Assembly (NCBI RefSeq): GCF_014596915.1
Contig: NZ_JACVWU010000039.1
Coordinates: 1 to 64,000, forward strand
Reading direction: 5' to 3'
DNA length: 64,000 bases
Source of the DNA: Streptomyces sp. TRM68416
GTDB lineage: Bacteria > Actinomycetota > Actinomycetes > Streptomycetales > Streptomycetaceae
The position numbers and the translations under genes were made by a program. The notes below the pieces were generated by a model. The model worked only from the letters and a program-made list of their open reading frames with translations. It was not told the origin of the DNA and made no database searches. Numbering within the stretch: position 1 is the first letter of the stretch; each line of letters starts with the position of its first letter. This document shows, piece after piece, positions 15,706 to 24,905 of the stretch.

Positions 15706-16512
15706 ATGACCGGACAGCCCCGAGCCGAGATCGACACGACCAAGCCCCATTCCGCGCGCATGTACGACTGGTACCTCGGAGGCAAGGACAACTACCCCGC
15801 TGACCGGGCCATGGCCCAGCAACTGCTCGACCTCGACCCGCGCATCCCGGTGATGGCGCGGGTCAACCGCGCCTTCATGCACCGCAGCACCCGCTGGCTG
15901 GCCCACCAGGGCGTGGACCAGTTCCTGGACATCGGCACCGGCATTCCGACCGATCCCAACCTGCACCAGGTGGCCCAGGAGATCGTGCCCGGGGCGCGCG
16001 TCGTGTACTGCGACAACGATCCGGTCGTGCTGCTCGCCCATGCGGTCACCCTGCTGCGCGGCACGGACGCCGGGGCCACCGAGTACCTGCGGGCCGACCT
16101 GCGCGACCCCGAGACCATCCTGGACGTCGCGGGCAGGGTGCTCGACTTCGGCCGGCCCGTGGCGCTCTCCCTCGTCGCGCTGCTGCACTTCGTGCCCGAC
16201 GAGGACGGTGCGCACGAACTGGTGGGCCGGCTGCTGTCGGCGCTGCCCTCCGGCAGCTTTCTGACGGCGACTCACGCGACCGCGGACTTCACTCCCGAGG
16301 AGTCGCGGATCGCCACGGAGAAGCTACGGGCCTCCGGGGTCACCCTGGCCCTGCGCTCCCGCGAGGAGTTCGCCCGCTTCTTCGAGGGGCTCGAACTGGT
16401 CGAGCCCGGCATCGAGGCGCCCCACCACTGGCATCCCGAGCTGGGCGACCCCGTGCCCGGTCAGGACGACGGGGTCATCCCCGGATACGCGGCAGTGGGG
16501 CGCAAGCCCTGA
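15706..16512 (+). CDS. SAM-dependent methyltransferase, DUF574 family
   Basis: 268 residues from an ATG with a GGAG ribosome-binding site. The DUF574 (Methyltransf_19) pattern is obvious: SARMYDWYLGGKDNYPADR at the N-terminus, QFLDIGTGIPTDPNLHQVA as SAM motif I (about 76-94), then VVYCDNDPVVL. These proteins are abundant in Streptomyces, often near XRE/DUF397 genes, and their substrates are unknown. Tandem 9-bp repeats upstream may be its operator. Confidence 0.92.
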   Translation: MTGQPRAEIDTTKPHSARMYDWYLGGKDNYPADRAMAQQLLDLDPRIPVMARVNRAFMHRSTRWLAHQGVDQFLDIGTGIPTDPNLHQVAQEIVPGARVVYCDNDPVVLLAHAVTLLRGTDAGATEYLRADLRDPETILDVAGRVLDFGRPVALSLVALLHFVPDEDGAHELVGRLLSALPSGSFLTATHATADFTPEESRIATEKLRASGVTLALRSREEFARFFEGLELVEPGIEAPHHWHPELGDPVPGQDDGVIPGYAAVGRKP

Positions 16513-16570
16513 CGGACCTCCGGGTCGGAGAACGGACCGCCGGGTCGTAGAACGGACCTCCGGGTCAGAA
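16512..16570. repeat. Three 20-bp direct repeats between convergent genes
   Basis: ACGGACCTCCGGGTCGGAGA recurs with a 20-bp period starting at 16512, 16532 and 16552, the later copies with one or two base changes. The third copy overlaps the stop codon of the phosphatase gene. This looks like slippage DNA in a convergent gap. Confidence 0.7.
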
Positions 16571-17269
16571 ATAGGAGGCGATGCGCCGCGGGGCGTCCAC
16601 CAGCCGACTGATCACGACCACCGGGAGCGGCGGCTGCTCGGCCTTGCTGGGGCTGAGGTTCAGGCCGTAGTAGATCTGCTCGATCGACGGCGGTCCGACC
16701 GAGAGGTTGCGCCGGACCGCCTGCGCGGAGGACTCCTCACCGGTCTGCACGAGATAGGCGGCGGCCATCGTGCCCGTACGGCCGACGCCCGCGCCGCAGT
16801 GCACGAACACCGGTCCTGACGCGTTCCTGACCACGTCGAACAGCTGCTGCACCTGGTGCGGCGTCGGCGTCTGGCCGTCGCGGATGGGCAGGCGCACGAC
16901 GTCGAGACCGGCCTCGGTGGGTCCGGCGAGCTGGTGGGCGCTCAGGTCCTCGGCCCGCAGGTCGACGACGGTGGTGAAGCCCATGCCCGCCAGCGAGCGG
17001 TACCCGGCGGGGGAGGGGGCGGCGCCGCGCCACAGCTTCTGGCCGGCGTCGACGGGCTGGAAGTTGTGGACGCCCTGGACGGTGCGGGTTCCGGCGGGCG
17101 CCGGGGTCTCCGCCTTGGCCCAGAACGACAGGCCCAGGATGCCGCCGGCGCCGACGGCCCACAGAAGGAGGTAGCCGGCGAGGACGGTGACGGCGATCCG
17201 CAGGGCGCGTCTGGGGAGCGGACGCTTCCGCAGAGCAGGGGAGGGCAGTGTTGCGGTGAGAACAGCCAT
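16565..17269 (-). CDS. Membrane-anchored dual-specificity/tyrosine phosphatase-like protein
   Basis: 234 residues with one N-terminal transmembrane helix (about 24-50) and an exported catalytic domain. The cysteine-phosphatase signature HCGAGVGRTG lies at 157-166 (C158 nucleophile, R164 phosphate-binding), with the likely general acid D131 in PIRDGQ; upstream FTTVVDLRAED is a typical DSP strand. Dual-specificity phosphatases act on phosphoproteins or phosphoinositides. The physiological substrate is unknown. Confidence 0.9.
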   Translation of the reverse strand: MAVLTATLPSPALRKRPLPRRALRIAVTVLAGYLLLWAVGAGGILGLSFWAKAETPAPAGTRTVQGVHNFQPVDAGQKLWRGAAPSPAGYRSLAGMGFTTVVDLRAEDLSAHQLAGPTEAGLDVVRLPIRDGQTPTPHQVQQLFDVVRNASGPVFVHCGAGVGRTGTMAAAYLVQTGEESSAQAVRRNLSVGPPSIEQIYYGLNLSPSKAEQPPLPVVVISRLVDAPRRIASYF

Positions 17270-17377
17270 GAGCGACCCGGGGGACTAGGGGACGGTGGGC
17301 GCTTTTGCAGAGTACCCCGGGTTGATGATCGTCTAAGTCTTACGTCCTTTTTGTGCCCTATTTCTCAATTGTCATGC

Positions 17378-18304
17378 TCAATCGTCGTCGTCGGTGTCCG
17401 TGTCGCCGATGCCGACCACTGTCAGGTGCGCGCGTTCCAGGGTCGCGTCCTCCAGGCAGCCGCGCAGCCGCATCCGGTCGTGCTCGGTGAGGGCGGGCCG
17501 CACCACCCCGGCGTACAGGCCGTCCCCCAGGTCGCCGAGGGTGGCGTGGTTCAGCGGTACGGACGTGGAGTCCCGGCAGCGCTCCCAGACCTGCTGCGCG
17601 GCCAGCGACCGCCGCGCGTCCGTCATGTCCGCGCCGCGCAGATCGACCTGGAGGACCAGCGAGGTCGCCGCGCTCTCGTCCGCCTCCTCGTGCCGGGTCT
17701 GGGTGAGCTCGGCGAGCCCCACGACCAGCGCGGCGAGCAGGGCGGCGCCGACGACGCCGACCACGGCGGTCCGTGCCGTGCGGCCCCGGGAGGGGCGGGC
17801 GCCGATCGGCGGCAGGTCCTCCAGGTCGGCGGGTGCCGCCGGATCGGGCGCGGTGAGGACGGCCAGCCGCCCGGCCAGCCGCCGTTCCGCCGGTGTGGCC
17901 GTCTTCGACGCGATCCGCTGGACCAGCCAGGCGAGCCCGGACAGCGCCACTCCGGCGACCATGAGCACCGGCACGAAGACGTACGTCCGTTCCGCGGGCT
18001 CCTCCAGCCAGCGGAACCGTCCGCTCCCGCCGAGCTCCGGCTCGGGCGCGGAGCGCAGCCGGGCCAACGCGTCCTCCTGGCGCGCGGCCAGCTCGCGCTG
18101 GCGCCGGTCGGAGTCGCGCAGCCGCTCCTCGATGCGTGTCAGCCGCCCCAGCAGCACCAGCCCGAACAGCAGCACCTCGACGATCAGCAGCAGCACCCCG
18201 CAGATCATCGCCCGCTGCCACTGCCACCGGTACAGGTAGACGACCAGGTATGTGCCGGCGCCCGCGGCCGCCAGGCCCGCGAAGAGGTACGCGATCTTCC
18301 TCAT
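17378..18304 (-). CDS. Unrecognised multi-pass membrane protein coupled to a PEP-utilising enzyme
   Basis: 308 residues. Four hydrophobic segments are visible at about 5-25, 33-53, 109-130 and 178-198, with a charged coiled-coil-like region (RIEERLRDSDRRQRE) between the second and third. The C-terminal ~100 residues are hydrophilic with two cysteines (CRDSTS, GCLED) and an acidic end. I do not recognise a family. The start overlaps the stop of the upstream PEP-domain gene (ATGA, 18301-18304), so the two products are made together and probably act together. Confidence 0.75.
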   Translation of the reverse strand: MRKIAYLFAGLAAAGAGTYLVVYLYRWQWQRAMICGVLLLIVEVLLFGLVLLGRLTRIEERLRDSDRRQRELAARQEDALARLRSAPEPELGGSGRFRWLEEPAERTYVFVPVLMVAGVALSGLAWLVQRIASKTATPAERRLAGRLAVLTAPDPAAPADLEDLPPIGARPSRGRTARTAVVGVVGAALLAALVVGLAELTQTRHEEADESAATSLVLQVDLRGADMTDARRSLAAQQVWERCRDSTSVPLNHATLGDLGDGLYAGVVRPALTEHDRMRLRGCLEDATLERAHLTVVGIGDTDTDDDD

Positions 18305-20385
18305 GGCTCGGCTCCCAGCCGTACGTCACCGGCCGTGCCGTCCACGGTGAGGCGGGCGCCGACCGGGAACCGCCCTACGGCGTCCTCGGCCCCGACCACC
18401 GCGGGGAGCCCGAACTCCCGCGCCAGCACCGCGAGGTGGGACAGCGGGCTGCCGGTCTGCGCGACCAACCCGGTCAGTCCGGGCAGCAGCGGGGCGAGCG
18501 CCGGGTCCAGCGTGCGGACGACGAGCACCGCGTCCTCGGGCCTCGATCCCGTACCGTCCCAGGCCGTCCCGACCGCGCGCCCGCCGGAGACGCCCTGCAC
18601 CCTGTCGCCCCGGCGGCCGGTCCGCTCGGCGACGACGGCTCCGCCCTCCGCCAGCCGGAACGCGTCCGGCAGCGGCGGCGAGGCCGCGGGCGGCATCCGT
18701 ACGTCGAGGTCCGCGGGGAGCGCCTCGCCGTCGAGTGCGTTCACCAGTTCCCGCCAGCGCAGCAGGCCGATGCGGTCCGCGGGCAGGCCGAGCCGTCGGC
18801 CGGCGTCCCGGACGAGCCGTACCTGGAGTTCCTGGATCCAGCGGACGCGCAGCCGGAGGGCTTCCCGGGGCGGCAGGGAGGAGGGGGAGGCCGGTGTGCC
18901 GTCCCGGCCGGCGGGTGCCGTGGACGGCAGCCGCACACGCCCCCGCAGGGTCGGCGCCGTGAGGGCCAGGACCACCGGACGGTCGGCGATCACGCGCTCG
19001 TCGGGGGCGCCCCGCGCGCGTGCCGCCGCCAGGGCGGCCAGGGCCGTGCCCGCGGCGGTGCTGCCGGCCGCGCTGCCGCTGCCCCGATCGCGCAGCAGCG
19101 CACCCGCGAGGGCCTCCTGGGCGTGCAGGGACACCAGGACCGACCGAGTCCAGCGCAGTTCGTCGGCCAGGGCGGCGGCCGGGAGTCCGGCGGGTGCCGG
19201 GACCTCGGCCAGGTGGCGGTCCACGTCCGCCACCAGGTCCGTCGCCAGTCCGGGCAGCGCGGCCGTGAGCCTGCCCACCCGCCAGGCGGCCGCGAGCCGC
19301 CGCGCCCCCGGTGCCGGGTTGAGCAGCGACAGCCAGGGGTGCTTCGGCGGGACTGCGCCCAGCAGGCGCAGGTCACCGGCGGCGCGTCCGCCCACGGTCG
19401 TGACCACGGGCGCCGACCGCAGCAGCCGGCGCGGCGCGGTGCCGCCGATGTCCAGCGCGGCGGCCAGACCCCGGGCCATCGGCGTCACCCACAGGTCCTC
19501 CTCCAGCGGCTGGAGCTGGTCCGGCAGCGTCTCCGCGACCGGGCCGGGACCCAGCAGCCGCGCCCCACGCGGCGGCCGCCCTGCCATCGCCGTGATCGGG
19601 CGGCTCTGGAACAGCCACAGCCGCCCGTCCGCGTCGAAGCCGAACTCGATGTCCTGCGGCCCGCCGAAGACCTGCCGCGCCCGCCGCGCGAGCCGGGCGA
19701 GCCGACGCAGCTCACCCCGGCCGAGCAGGGCGCCCGTCTCCTCGGGCTCGGTGCGCAGGACGCGCCCCCGCCCGCTCAGCCAGTAGTTGGTGCCGGCCTG
19801 CTCGCCGCTGACCAGGCTGTCCGGCCCGCCGCGCACCGCGCTCACCAGCATCCGGTCGGCGCGCCCCTCCACGGGGTCGGCGCCGAACATCACGCCGCCG
19901 ACCGTCGCCCGCAGCATCGGCTGCACCAGCACGGCCATCGGCGCCGTGGACCCGTCGGATCGGCGGGCCGATTCGATCACGGTCCGTACGGCCGCGTGGA
20001 AGTCGGCCCAGCCGCGCACGTCGAGCACGGAGGCGAACTGCCCGGCCAGCGAGGACTCCTCGGTGTCCTCCTGCGGCGACGAGGACCGCACGACCAGCGG
20101 GCGGGCGCCGCCGCCGGACACCTCCTGCCAGGCGCGGCGCAGGGCGTCGGGGTCGCCCTTCCCCTTGTACGGGATCACGAATCCGGGAAGCACCGGCAGA
20201 CCGGCACCGGCCGCGCGGGCGAGGTTCGCCGCCTTGGAACCTGCGGTTCCGGGAACCGCGGCCAGGGGCTGCTCCAGCGGGACCGCGGCGGGGGCGTACT
20301 CCGCCACCAGGCCCAGGGCCGTCTCGCCCCGGGATCCTTCCCCTTTGTACGCGCCTTCTCCGTGACGTTCGTCGAGCGTCGTCAT
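18301..20385 (-). CDS. PEP/pyruvate-binding domain protein (PEP synthase / rifampin phosphotransferase-like)
   Basis: 694 residues from the ATG at 20385, which has a GGAGGG ribosome-binding site; a longer frame to 20541 is probably leader. The N-terminal ~300 residues are an ATP-grasp PPDK/PEP-synthase domain (GSKAANLARA, VRSSSPQEDTEESSLAGQ, QDIEFGFDADGRLWLFQSRPI). The C-terminal ~90 residues are a swivelling phosphohistidine domain with LSHLAVLAREFGLPAVVG (H650). The middle (about 310-580) is divergent. The layout matches PEP synthase and rifampin phosphotransferase, but no PEP-binding TIM barrel is present, so a phosphotransferase to another acceptor is likelier than PEP synthesis. Confidence 0.82.
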   Translation of the reverse strand: MTTLDERHGEGAYKGEGSRGETALGLVAEYAPAAVPLEQPLAAVPGTAGSKAANLARAAGAGLPVLPGFVIPYKGKGDPDALRRAWQEVSGGGARPLVVRSSSPQEDTEESSLAGQFASVLDVRGWADFHAAVRTVIESARRSDGSTAPMAVLVQPMLRATVGGVMFGADPVEGRADRMLVSAVRGGPDSLVSGEQAGTNYWLSGRGRVLRTEPEETGALLGRGELRRLARLARRARQVFGGPQDIEFGFDADGRLWLFQSRPITAMAGRPPRGARLLGPGPVAETLPDQLQPLEEDLWVTPMARGLAAALDIGGTAPRRLLRSAPVVTTVGGRAAGDLRLLGAVPPKHPWLSLLNPAPGARRLAAAWRVGRLTAALPGLATDLVADVDRHLAEVPAPAGLPAAALADELRWTRSVLVSLHAQEALAGALLRDRGSGSAAGSTAAGTALAALAAARARGAPDERVIADRPVVLALTAPTLRGRVRLPSTAPAGRDGTPASPSSLPPREALRLRVRWIQELQVRLVRDAGRRLGLPADRIGLLRWRELVNALDGEALPADLDVRMPPAASPPLPDAFRLAEGGAVVAERTGRRGDRVQGVSGGRAVGTAWDGTGSRPEDAVLVVRTLDPALAPLLPGLTGLVAQTGSPLSHLAVLAREFGLPAVVGAEDAVGRFPVGARLTVDGTAGDVRLGAEP

Positions 20386-20605
20386 CAAGCACCCTCCAGG
20401 ACCGGCCGCCAACAGGGGGGACGCGCTGGGGTGGCCCTGCGCCTGACGGCGGAACGAAGGATGGGGCGAACTGGCGCCTGCCCGCGGCCGAGGCCGACCC
20501 CGGACACGACGACGGCACGCCTCCTGTTCCGATGATCCCACCGCAGTGCCGATTCATGTAGCCCGTAAGCGACTTTTCGGGCGGCAGGCGGAGAATGGCC
20601 AAGAA

Positions 20606-22033
20606 CTACGCCCGCGGCAGTACGGCGCACAGTGCGCTCAGGGCCGCCGCGTAGGCGTGTTCCGCGGGGGTCGCGTATCCGACGACGAGACCGTCGGGGG
20701 CGGGCGTGGCCGGCATCGGATGGTCCGGATGCCGGAATCCGGCCAGGCCTTCCAGGGCCACCCCCTGCCGTCCGGCCCGTGCGACGGCGGCCTCCTCGGT
20801 CCCCGGTGGCAGCCGCAGCACCGCATGCAGCCCGGCCGCGATGCCGGTGACCTCGATGTGCGGCGCCTGCGCGGCGAGCGCCGCGACGAGCCGGTCCCGG
20901 CGGCCGCGGTAGCGCTGCCGCATGCGCCGCACATGACGGTCGTAGGAGCCCCGGGCCATGAAGTCGGCCAGGCACAGCTGGTCGAGGACGCTCGCCCAGG
21001 CCTCCCGCTCGCCCTTGGCGGCGAGTACGCCCTCGACGTACCGCTCGGGCAGGACCATCCAGCCCAGCCGCACCGCCGGGGACAGGCTCTTGCTGACCGA
21101 GCCGATGTGGATCACCCGCTCGGGGTCGAGGGCCTGGAAGGCGCCGACGGGCTTGCGGTCGTAGCGGAACTCGGCGTCGTAGTCGTCCTCGACGATCACC
21201 CCGCCCCGCGCGCGTGCCCACTCGACCACGGCCGCCCGGCGGGTGGCGTGCAGCGGGCCGCCCGTCGGGAACTGGTGCGCGGGCGTGAGCAGCACGGCCC
21301 GCTCACGCCCCAGCCGGTCGACCAGCGCCCCGTCCTCGTCGAGGGGGAGCGGTACGGTCCGCACGCCCGCGTCGGCGAGCAGCTCCCGGTGGAAGGGCAG
21401 CCCGTACGCCTCCACCGCCAGCGGGCCGCGCAGCACGCCGCCGGAGAAGAGCAGGCGCAGGGCGTGGGCGAAACCGGAGCAGACGACGATCCGGTCCGGC
21501 TCGACGCGGACGCCCCGCGCGCGTGCGAGGTACTCCGTCAGCGCCTGCCGCAGCTCGACCCGGCCGGCCGGGTCGCCGGGACCGAACACCTCGTTGGGCG
21601 CCTGCTGCACGGCCCGCCGGTAGGAGGCGAGCCAGTCCGCGCGCGGGAACGCCGACACGTCCGGGGTGCCCTGCCGCAGATCGTGCCGCGGGCCACGCGC
21701 GCGTGGAGGGGCCGTTACGGGCGGTTGCCCGGCGTGTCGCGCCGGTTGCGGGGACGCCCGTTCCGCGACCCGGGTGCCCGAGCCCTGACGGGCGGTCAGC
21801 CAGCCCTCGGCGACGAGTTCCGCGTACGCGTCGGCCACCGTGTTGCGGCTGACGCCGAGATCGGCGGCGAGCGAACGGTACGGCGGCAGCCGGGTGCCCG
21901 GGGCGAGTCGCCCGTCGCGCACGGCCTCGCGCAGGGCACGGGCCAGCGCGGCCCGGCGCCCGCCCGGCCCGGACAGCTTCACATGCAGGTCGGCGCCGAT
22001 CCGCTCCGCGGAATTGACCCACGATTCAGGCAT
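20606..22033 (-). CDS. MocR/PdxR-family regulator (GntR HTH fused to aminotransferase domain)
   Basis: 475 residues. Residues 20-90 are a GntR-type winged helix (YRSLAADLGVSRNTVADAY). Residues 120-470 are a class-I aminotransferase fold: DDYDAEFRYD at 283-292 and the PLP-binding Lys315 in SVSKSLSP. MocR proteins sense PLP or related ligands; PdxR controls PLP synthesis genes. It is divergent from an AhpD-like gene with 47 bp between them, which is probably its target. Confidence 0.92.
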   Translation of the reverse strand: MPESWVNSAERIGADLHVKLSGPGGRRAALARALREAVRDGRLAPGTRLPPYRSLAADLGVSRNTVADAYAELVAEGWLTARQGSGTRVAERASPQPARHAGQPPVTAPPRARGPRHDLRQGTPDVSAFPRADWLASYRRAVQQAPNEVFGPGDPAGRVELRQALTEYLARARGVRVEPDRIVVCSGFAHALRLLFSGGVLRGPLAVEAYGLPFHRELLADAGVRTVPLPLDEDGALVDRLGRERAVLLTPAHQFPTGGPLHATRRAAVVEWARARGGVIVEDDYDAEFRYDRKPVGAFQALDPERVIHIGSVSKSLSPAVRLGWMVLPERYVEGVLAAKGEREAWASVLDQLCLADFMARGSYDRHVRRMRQRYRGRRDRLVAALAAQAPHIEVTGIAAGLHAVLRLPPGTEEAAVARAGRQGVALEGLAGFRHPDHPMPATPAPDGLVVGYATPAEHAYAAALSALCAVLPRA

Positions 22034-22052
22034 GGAAATGCACCCTACAGCC

Positions 22053-22073
22053 GGTCTTTCGGACCCATAGATT
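22053..22073. promoter_or_regulatory. Divergent MocR/AhpD-like promoter with short dyad
   Basis: GGTC-TTTCG-GACC (22053-22065) is a short inverted repeat; TAGATT (22068-22073) is a -10-like box 7 bp before the ATG at 22081, implying a leaderless mRNA for the AhpD-like gene. The dyad covers the place where a MocR protein would act. Confidence 0.4.
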
Positions 22074-22080
22074 GAGGGGC

Positions 22081-22581
22081 ATGACGACGAACACGATGAC
22101 GGCGAACGCGATCACGACGACGGACGCGCGGACGGCCCGGCTCAACTTCGCCACGACCGCCCCGAAGGTCTACCGGGCCGTCATCGGCTTCGACGCCGCG
22201 GCCCGTGAGGGGCTGGACCCGACACTGGTGGAGCTCGTCCAGATCCGGGCCTCGCTCCTCAACAACTGCGCGTACTGCCTGCACATGCACACCAACGACG
22301 CCCGCAAGGCCGGCGAGAGCGAGGACCGGCTGCACATGGTCGCCGTCTGGCGCGAGGCCCGGCACTTCTTCACCGCGCGCGAACAGGCCGCCCTCGCCCT
22401 GACCGAGGCGGTCACCCTGGTGTCCGACGCCGGCGTCCCGGACGGCGTGTACGCCGAGGCCGCGGCCCACTTCGACGAGGAGGAGCTGGCCCACGTCCTG
22501 GCCCTGATCCTCACGATCAACACGTGGAACCGCCTGGCGCTGTCGACGGGGAAGGTGGCGGGGACGGACGAGCGGGGCTGA
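22081..22581 (+). CDS. Carboxymuconolactone decarboxylase / AhpD-like protein
   Basis: 166 residues from the ATG at 22081. The AhpD core is intact: E51 in ELVQIRASLLNNC, the redox pair C63 and C66 in NCAYC, and H70 in LHMH. In AhpD these form a Glu-Cys-Cys-His proton relay that reduces peroxiredoxin partners. It is a small alkylhydroperoxidase-like protein. The divergent MocR gene is the likely regulator. Confidence 0.9.
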   Translation: MTTNTMTANAITTTDARTARLNFATTAPKVYRAVIGFDAAAREGLDPTLVELVQIRASLLNNCAYCLHMHTNDARKAGESEDRLHMVAVWREARHFFTAREQAALALTEAVTLVSDAGVPDGVYAEAAAHFDEEELAHVLALILTINTWNRLALSTGKVAGTDERG

Positions 22582-22622
22582 GTCGGCTTCGAGGGGCCCT
22601 CGTCCGGGCCGGCCCCGCCGTC

Positions 22623-24110
22623 CTACACCGTCATCGGGCGGTCGTACGGCGATATCGGCGCCGGGAGCTGCGAGCTTCCCGTCAGGTGGCGGTCGACGGC
22701 CGCCGCCACCGCACGGCCCTCGGCGATGGCCCACACGATCAGCGACTGGCCCCGGGCGGCGTCCCCCGCGGCGAACACGCCGGGGACGTTCGTGGCGAAG
22801 CCGGAGTCCCGCGCGATGGTGCCGCGCGGTTCCAGCGCCAGCCCGAACCCGTCGATGAGCCCGTCCTCGCGGTCGGGTCCGGAGAAGCCCAGGGCGAGCA
22901 GCACCAGGTCGGCCGGGATCGCTCGTCCGGTGCCCGGCAGCGGGCGCCGCGCCGCGTCGACCTCCGTCAGGTGCAGGGCCCGCACCCGCCCGTTCGCGTC
23001 CCCGGTGAAGCGGAGCGTGGACGCCGCGAACAGGCGCGCGTCCGCGTCCGCCGCCGGTGCCGTCCGCAGGTCCCGCGCCTCCTCGTGCGCCGCCGACAGC
23101 CGGTAGATCTTGGGGTACGTCGGCCAGGGTTCGGCGTCCTCGTCGCGCTCGTCGCCGGGCCGCCCGTAGATGTCCAGCTGGGTCACGGACGCGGCGCCCT
23201 CGCGGACCGCGGTGCCCAGACAGTCGGCGCCGGTGTCGCCGCCGCCCACGATGACGACGTGCTTGCCGGCGGCGGACAGCGGTGACGTCTCCAGATCGCC
23301 CTCGCACACCCGGTTGGCCAGCGGCAGATACTCCATCGCCTGGTGGATACCGGCCAACTCGCGCCCCGGAACGTCCAGTTCGCGCCACGCGGTCGCTCCG
23401 GTGGCGATCACCACGGCGTCGTGGCGCGTACGCAGTTCGGCCGCCCCGACGTCCCGCCCGACCGCCGTGGACGTACGGAACTTGGTGCCCTCGGCCCGCA
23501 TCTGCTCGATGCGCCGCTCCAGGTGGTGCTTCTCCATCTTGAACGCGGGGATGCCGTACCGCATCAGCCCGCCGATCCGGTCGTCCTTCTCGTACACGGC
23601 GACCGTGTGCCCGGCCCGCGTCAACTGCTGCGCCGCGGCGAGGCCGGTGGGCCCCGACCCGATCACCGCCACGGTACGGCCAGACAGCCGGTCCGGCGGG
23701 CGTGGTGGCGCGAAGCCCTGCGCCCAGGCCCGGTCGGCGATCGCGCACTCGACGTTCTTGATCGTGACGGCGGGCTGGTTGATCGCGAGCACACAGCCCG
23801 CCTCGCAGGGCGCCGGACACAACCGGCCGGTGAACTCGGGGAAGTTGTTGGTGGCGTGCAGCCGGTCCGCCGCCGCCCGCCAGTCCTCCCTCGACACCAG
23901 GTCGTTCCACTCGGGGATCAGGTTCCCGAGGGGACAGGCCTCGTGGCAGAACGGGATGCCGCAGTCCATGCAGCGGTCGGCCTGCTTGCTGATGACGGGC
24001 AGCAGCGCCCCGGGGACGTACACCTCGTCCCAGTCCCGGACCCGCTCCTCGACGGGCCGGCGGGGCCAGTCCTCGCGAGGCGTGGTCATGAATCCCTTGG
24101 GATCGGCCAC
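22623..24110 (-). CDS. gltD: Glutamate synthase small subunit-like NAD(P)H:oxidoreductase
   Basis: 495 residues from a GTG at 24110 preceded by AAGGGAGA. The N-terminal ~140 residues carry two [4Fe-4S] cysteine clusters (CMDCGIPFCHEACP, CPAPCEAGC). The FAD-binding motif VAVIGSGPTGLAAA is at about 149-162 and the NADPH site VIVGGGDTGADC at about 288-299; the C-terminal FAD segment is GVFAAGDAARGQSLIVWAI. This is a canonical GltD. The gltB large subunit is not adjacent: upstream is DUF1772 and downstream AhpD-like. Such unpaired GltD proteins may serve another acceptor. Confidence 0.92.
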   Translation of the reverse strand: MADPKGFMTTPREDWPRRPVEERVRDWDEVYVPGALLPVISKQADRCMDCGIPFCHEACPLGNLIPEWNDLVSREDWRAAADRLHATNNFPEFTGRLCPAPCEAGCVLAINQPAVTIKNVECAIADRAWAQGFAPPRPPDRLSGRTVAVIGSGPTGLAAAQQLTRAGHTVAVYEKDDRIGGLMRYGIPAFKMEKHHLERRIEQMRAEGTKFRTSTAVGRDVGAAELRTRHDAVVIATGATAWRELDVPGRELAGIHQAMEYLPLANRVCEGDLETSPLSAAGKHVVIVGGGDTGADCLGTAVREGAASVTQLDIYGRPGDERDEDAEPWPTYPKIYRLSAAHEEARDLRTAPAADADARLFAASTLRFTGDANGRVRALHLTEVDAARRPLPGTGRAIPADLVLLALGFSGPDREDGLIDGFGLALEPRGTIARDSGFATNVPGVFAAGDAARGQSLIVWAIAEGRAVAAAVDRHLTGSSQLPAPISPYDRPMTV

Positions 24111-24278
24111 GGCCGTCTCCCTTGCGTGCGCGTGCGACGGGGCCGTGCGTCATCGGGCGGCACTCTTCCGGACCCTTCCGGCCCTTTTCGGACCCTCCGG
24201 ACCCTTCCGGCCACGATACGTCTCATCGGTCTCTTGCGCAGAGGTCCGACCGTGCGTCCCCGGCGACGCTCGCCCTCG

Positions 24279-24758
24279 TCAGGTGAGGGCCAGGGCGTAC
24301 GAGAGCGCGGCGGCGGCCGAGGCGACCGTGCGAATGTGGTTCCAGGCCGTCCACTCGCGCACGTACGCGGTCCAGTACGAGGCCGCCGCCGGGGTGCCCG
24401 GCTCCAGCCTCGCCAGCGCGTCGTTGCGGGGCACGTTGGCCACCATGGTCACCCCGAACGAACCGAACAGGTACAGCGCGCTGCCCAGCAGCAACTCCAC
24501 CGTCCCCTCCTCCGGCCACAGCACGAACGTCACCACGGCGAGCACGGCGCACAGCACCGCCGAGCCGACGAACAGGAACATGAAGGCGGGCGTCACCGCG
24601 GCCACGTTGATCGCCTGCATCGCCGCGACGCCCTGCGCGGGCGGCAGCGTGGCGAGCCCCTTCATCACGAAGGTCGAGAAGCCGTAGAACACCCCGGCCA
24701 CCAGGGCGGTCCCCAGCACACCCAGCACGGTCAGTACGAAGTACGGCCCATCGATCAT
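24279..24758 (-). CDS. DUF1772 (anthrone-oxygenase-like) membrane protein
   Basis: 159 residues from the ATG at 24758. Four hydrophobic helices (about 5-28, 48-76, 80-105, 130-155) with the family pattern FYGFSTFVMKGL, NVAAVTPAFM and WNHIRTVASAAAAL. DUF1772 includes anthrone oxygenases of polyketide pathways as well as membrane proteins of unknown function; no polyketide genes lie nearby. The frame runs further upstream, but the longer N-terminus is hydrophilic and non-coding in appearance. Confidence 0.82.
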   Translation of the reverse strand: MIDGPYFVLTVLGVLGTALVAGVFYGFSTFVMKGLATLPPAQGVAAMQAINVAAVTPAFMFLFVGSAVLCAVLAVVTFVLWPEEGTVELLLGSALYLFGSFGVTMVANVPRNDALARLEPGTPAAASYWTAYVREWTAWNHIRTVASAAAALSYALALT

Positions 24759-24905
24759 GTCAACGTCAACTCCCGCGTCCCGCCGAGATCTTGCCCGGCG
24801 CCTGTCGTCACCACAAGTGAAATCCCGCGGACGGACGGTGCCCATGGTCGAATCGCGCGGGGGCATGTGTGAGCGTCCAGGGGGTGGGGCCGGCGGGGCG
24901 GGGTG

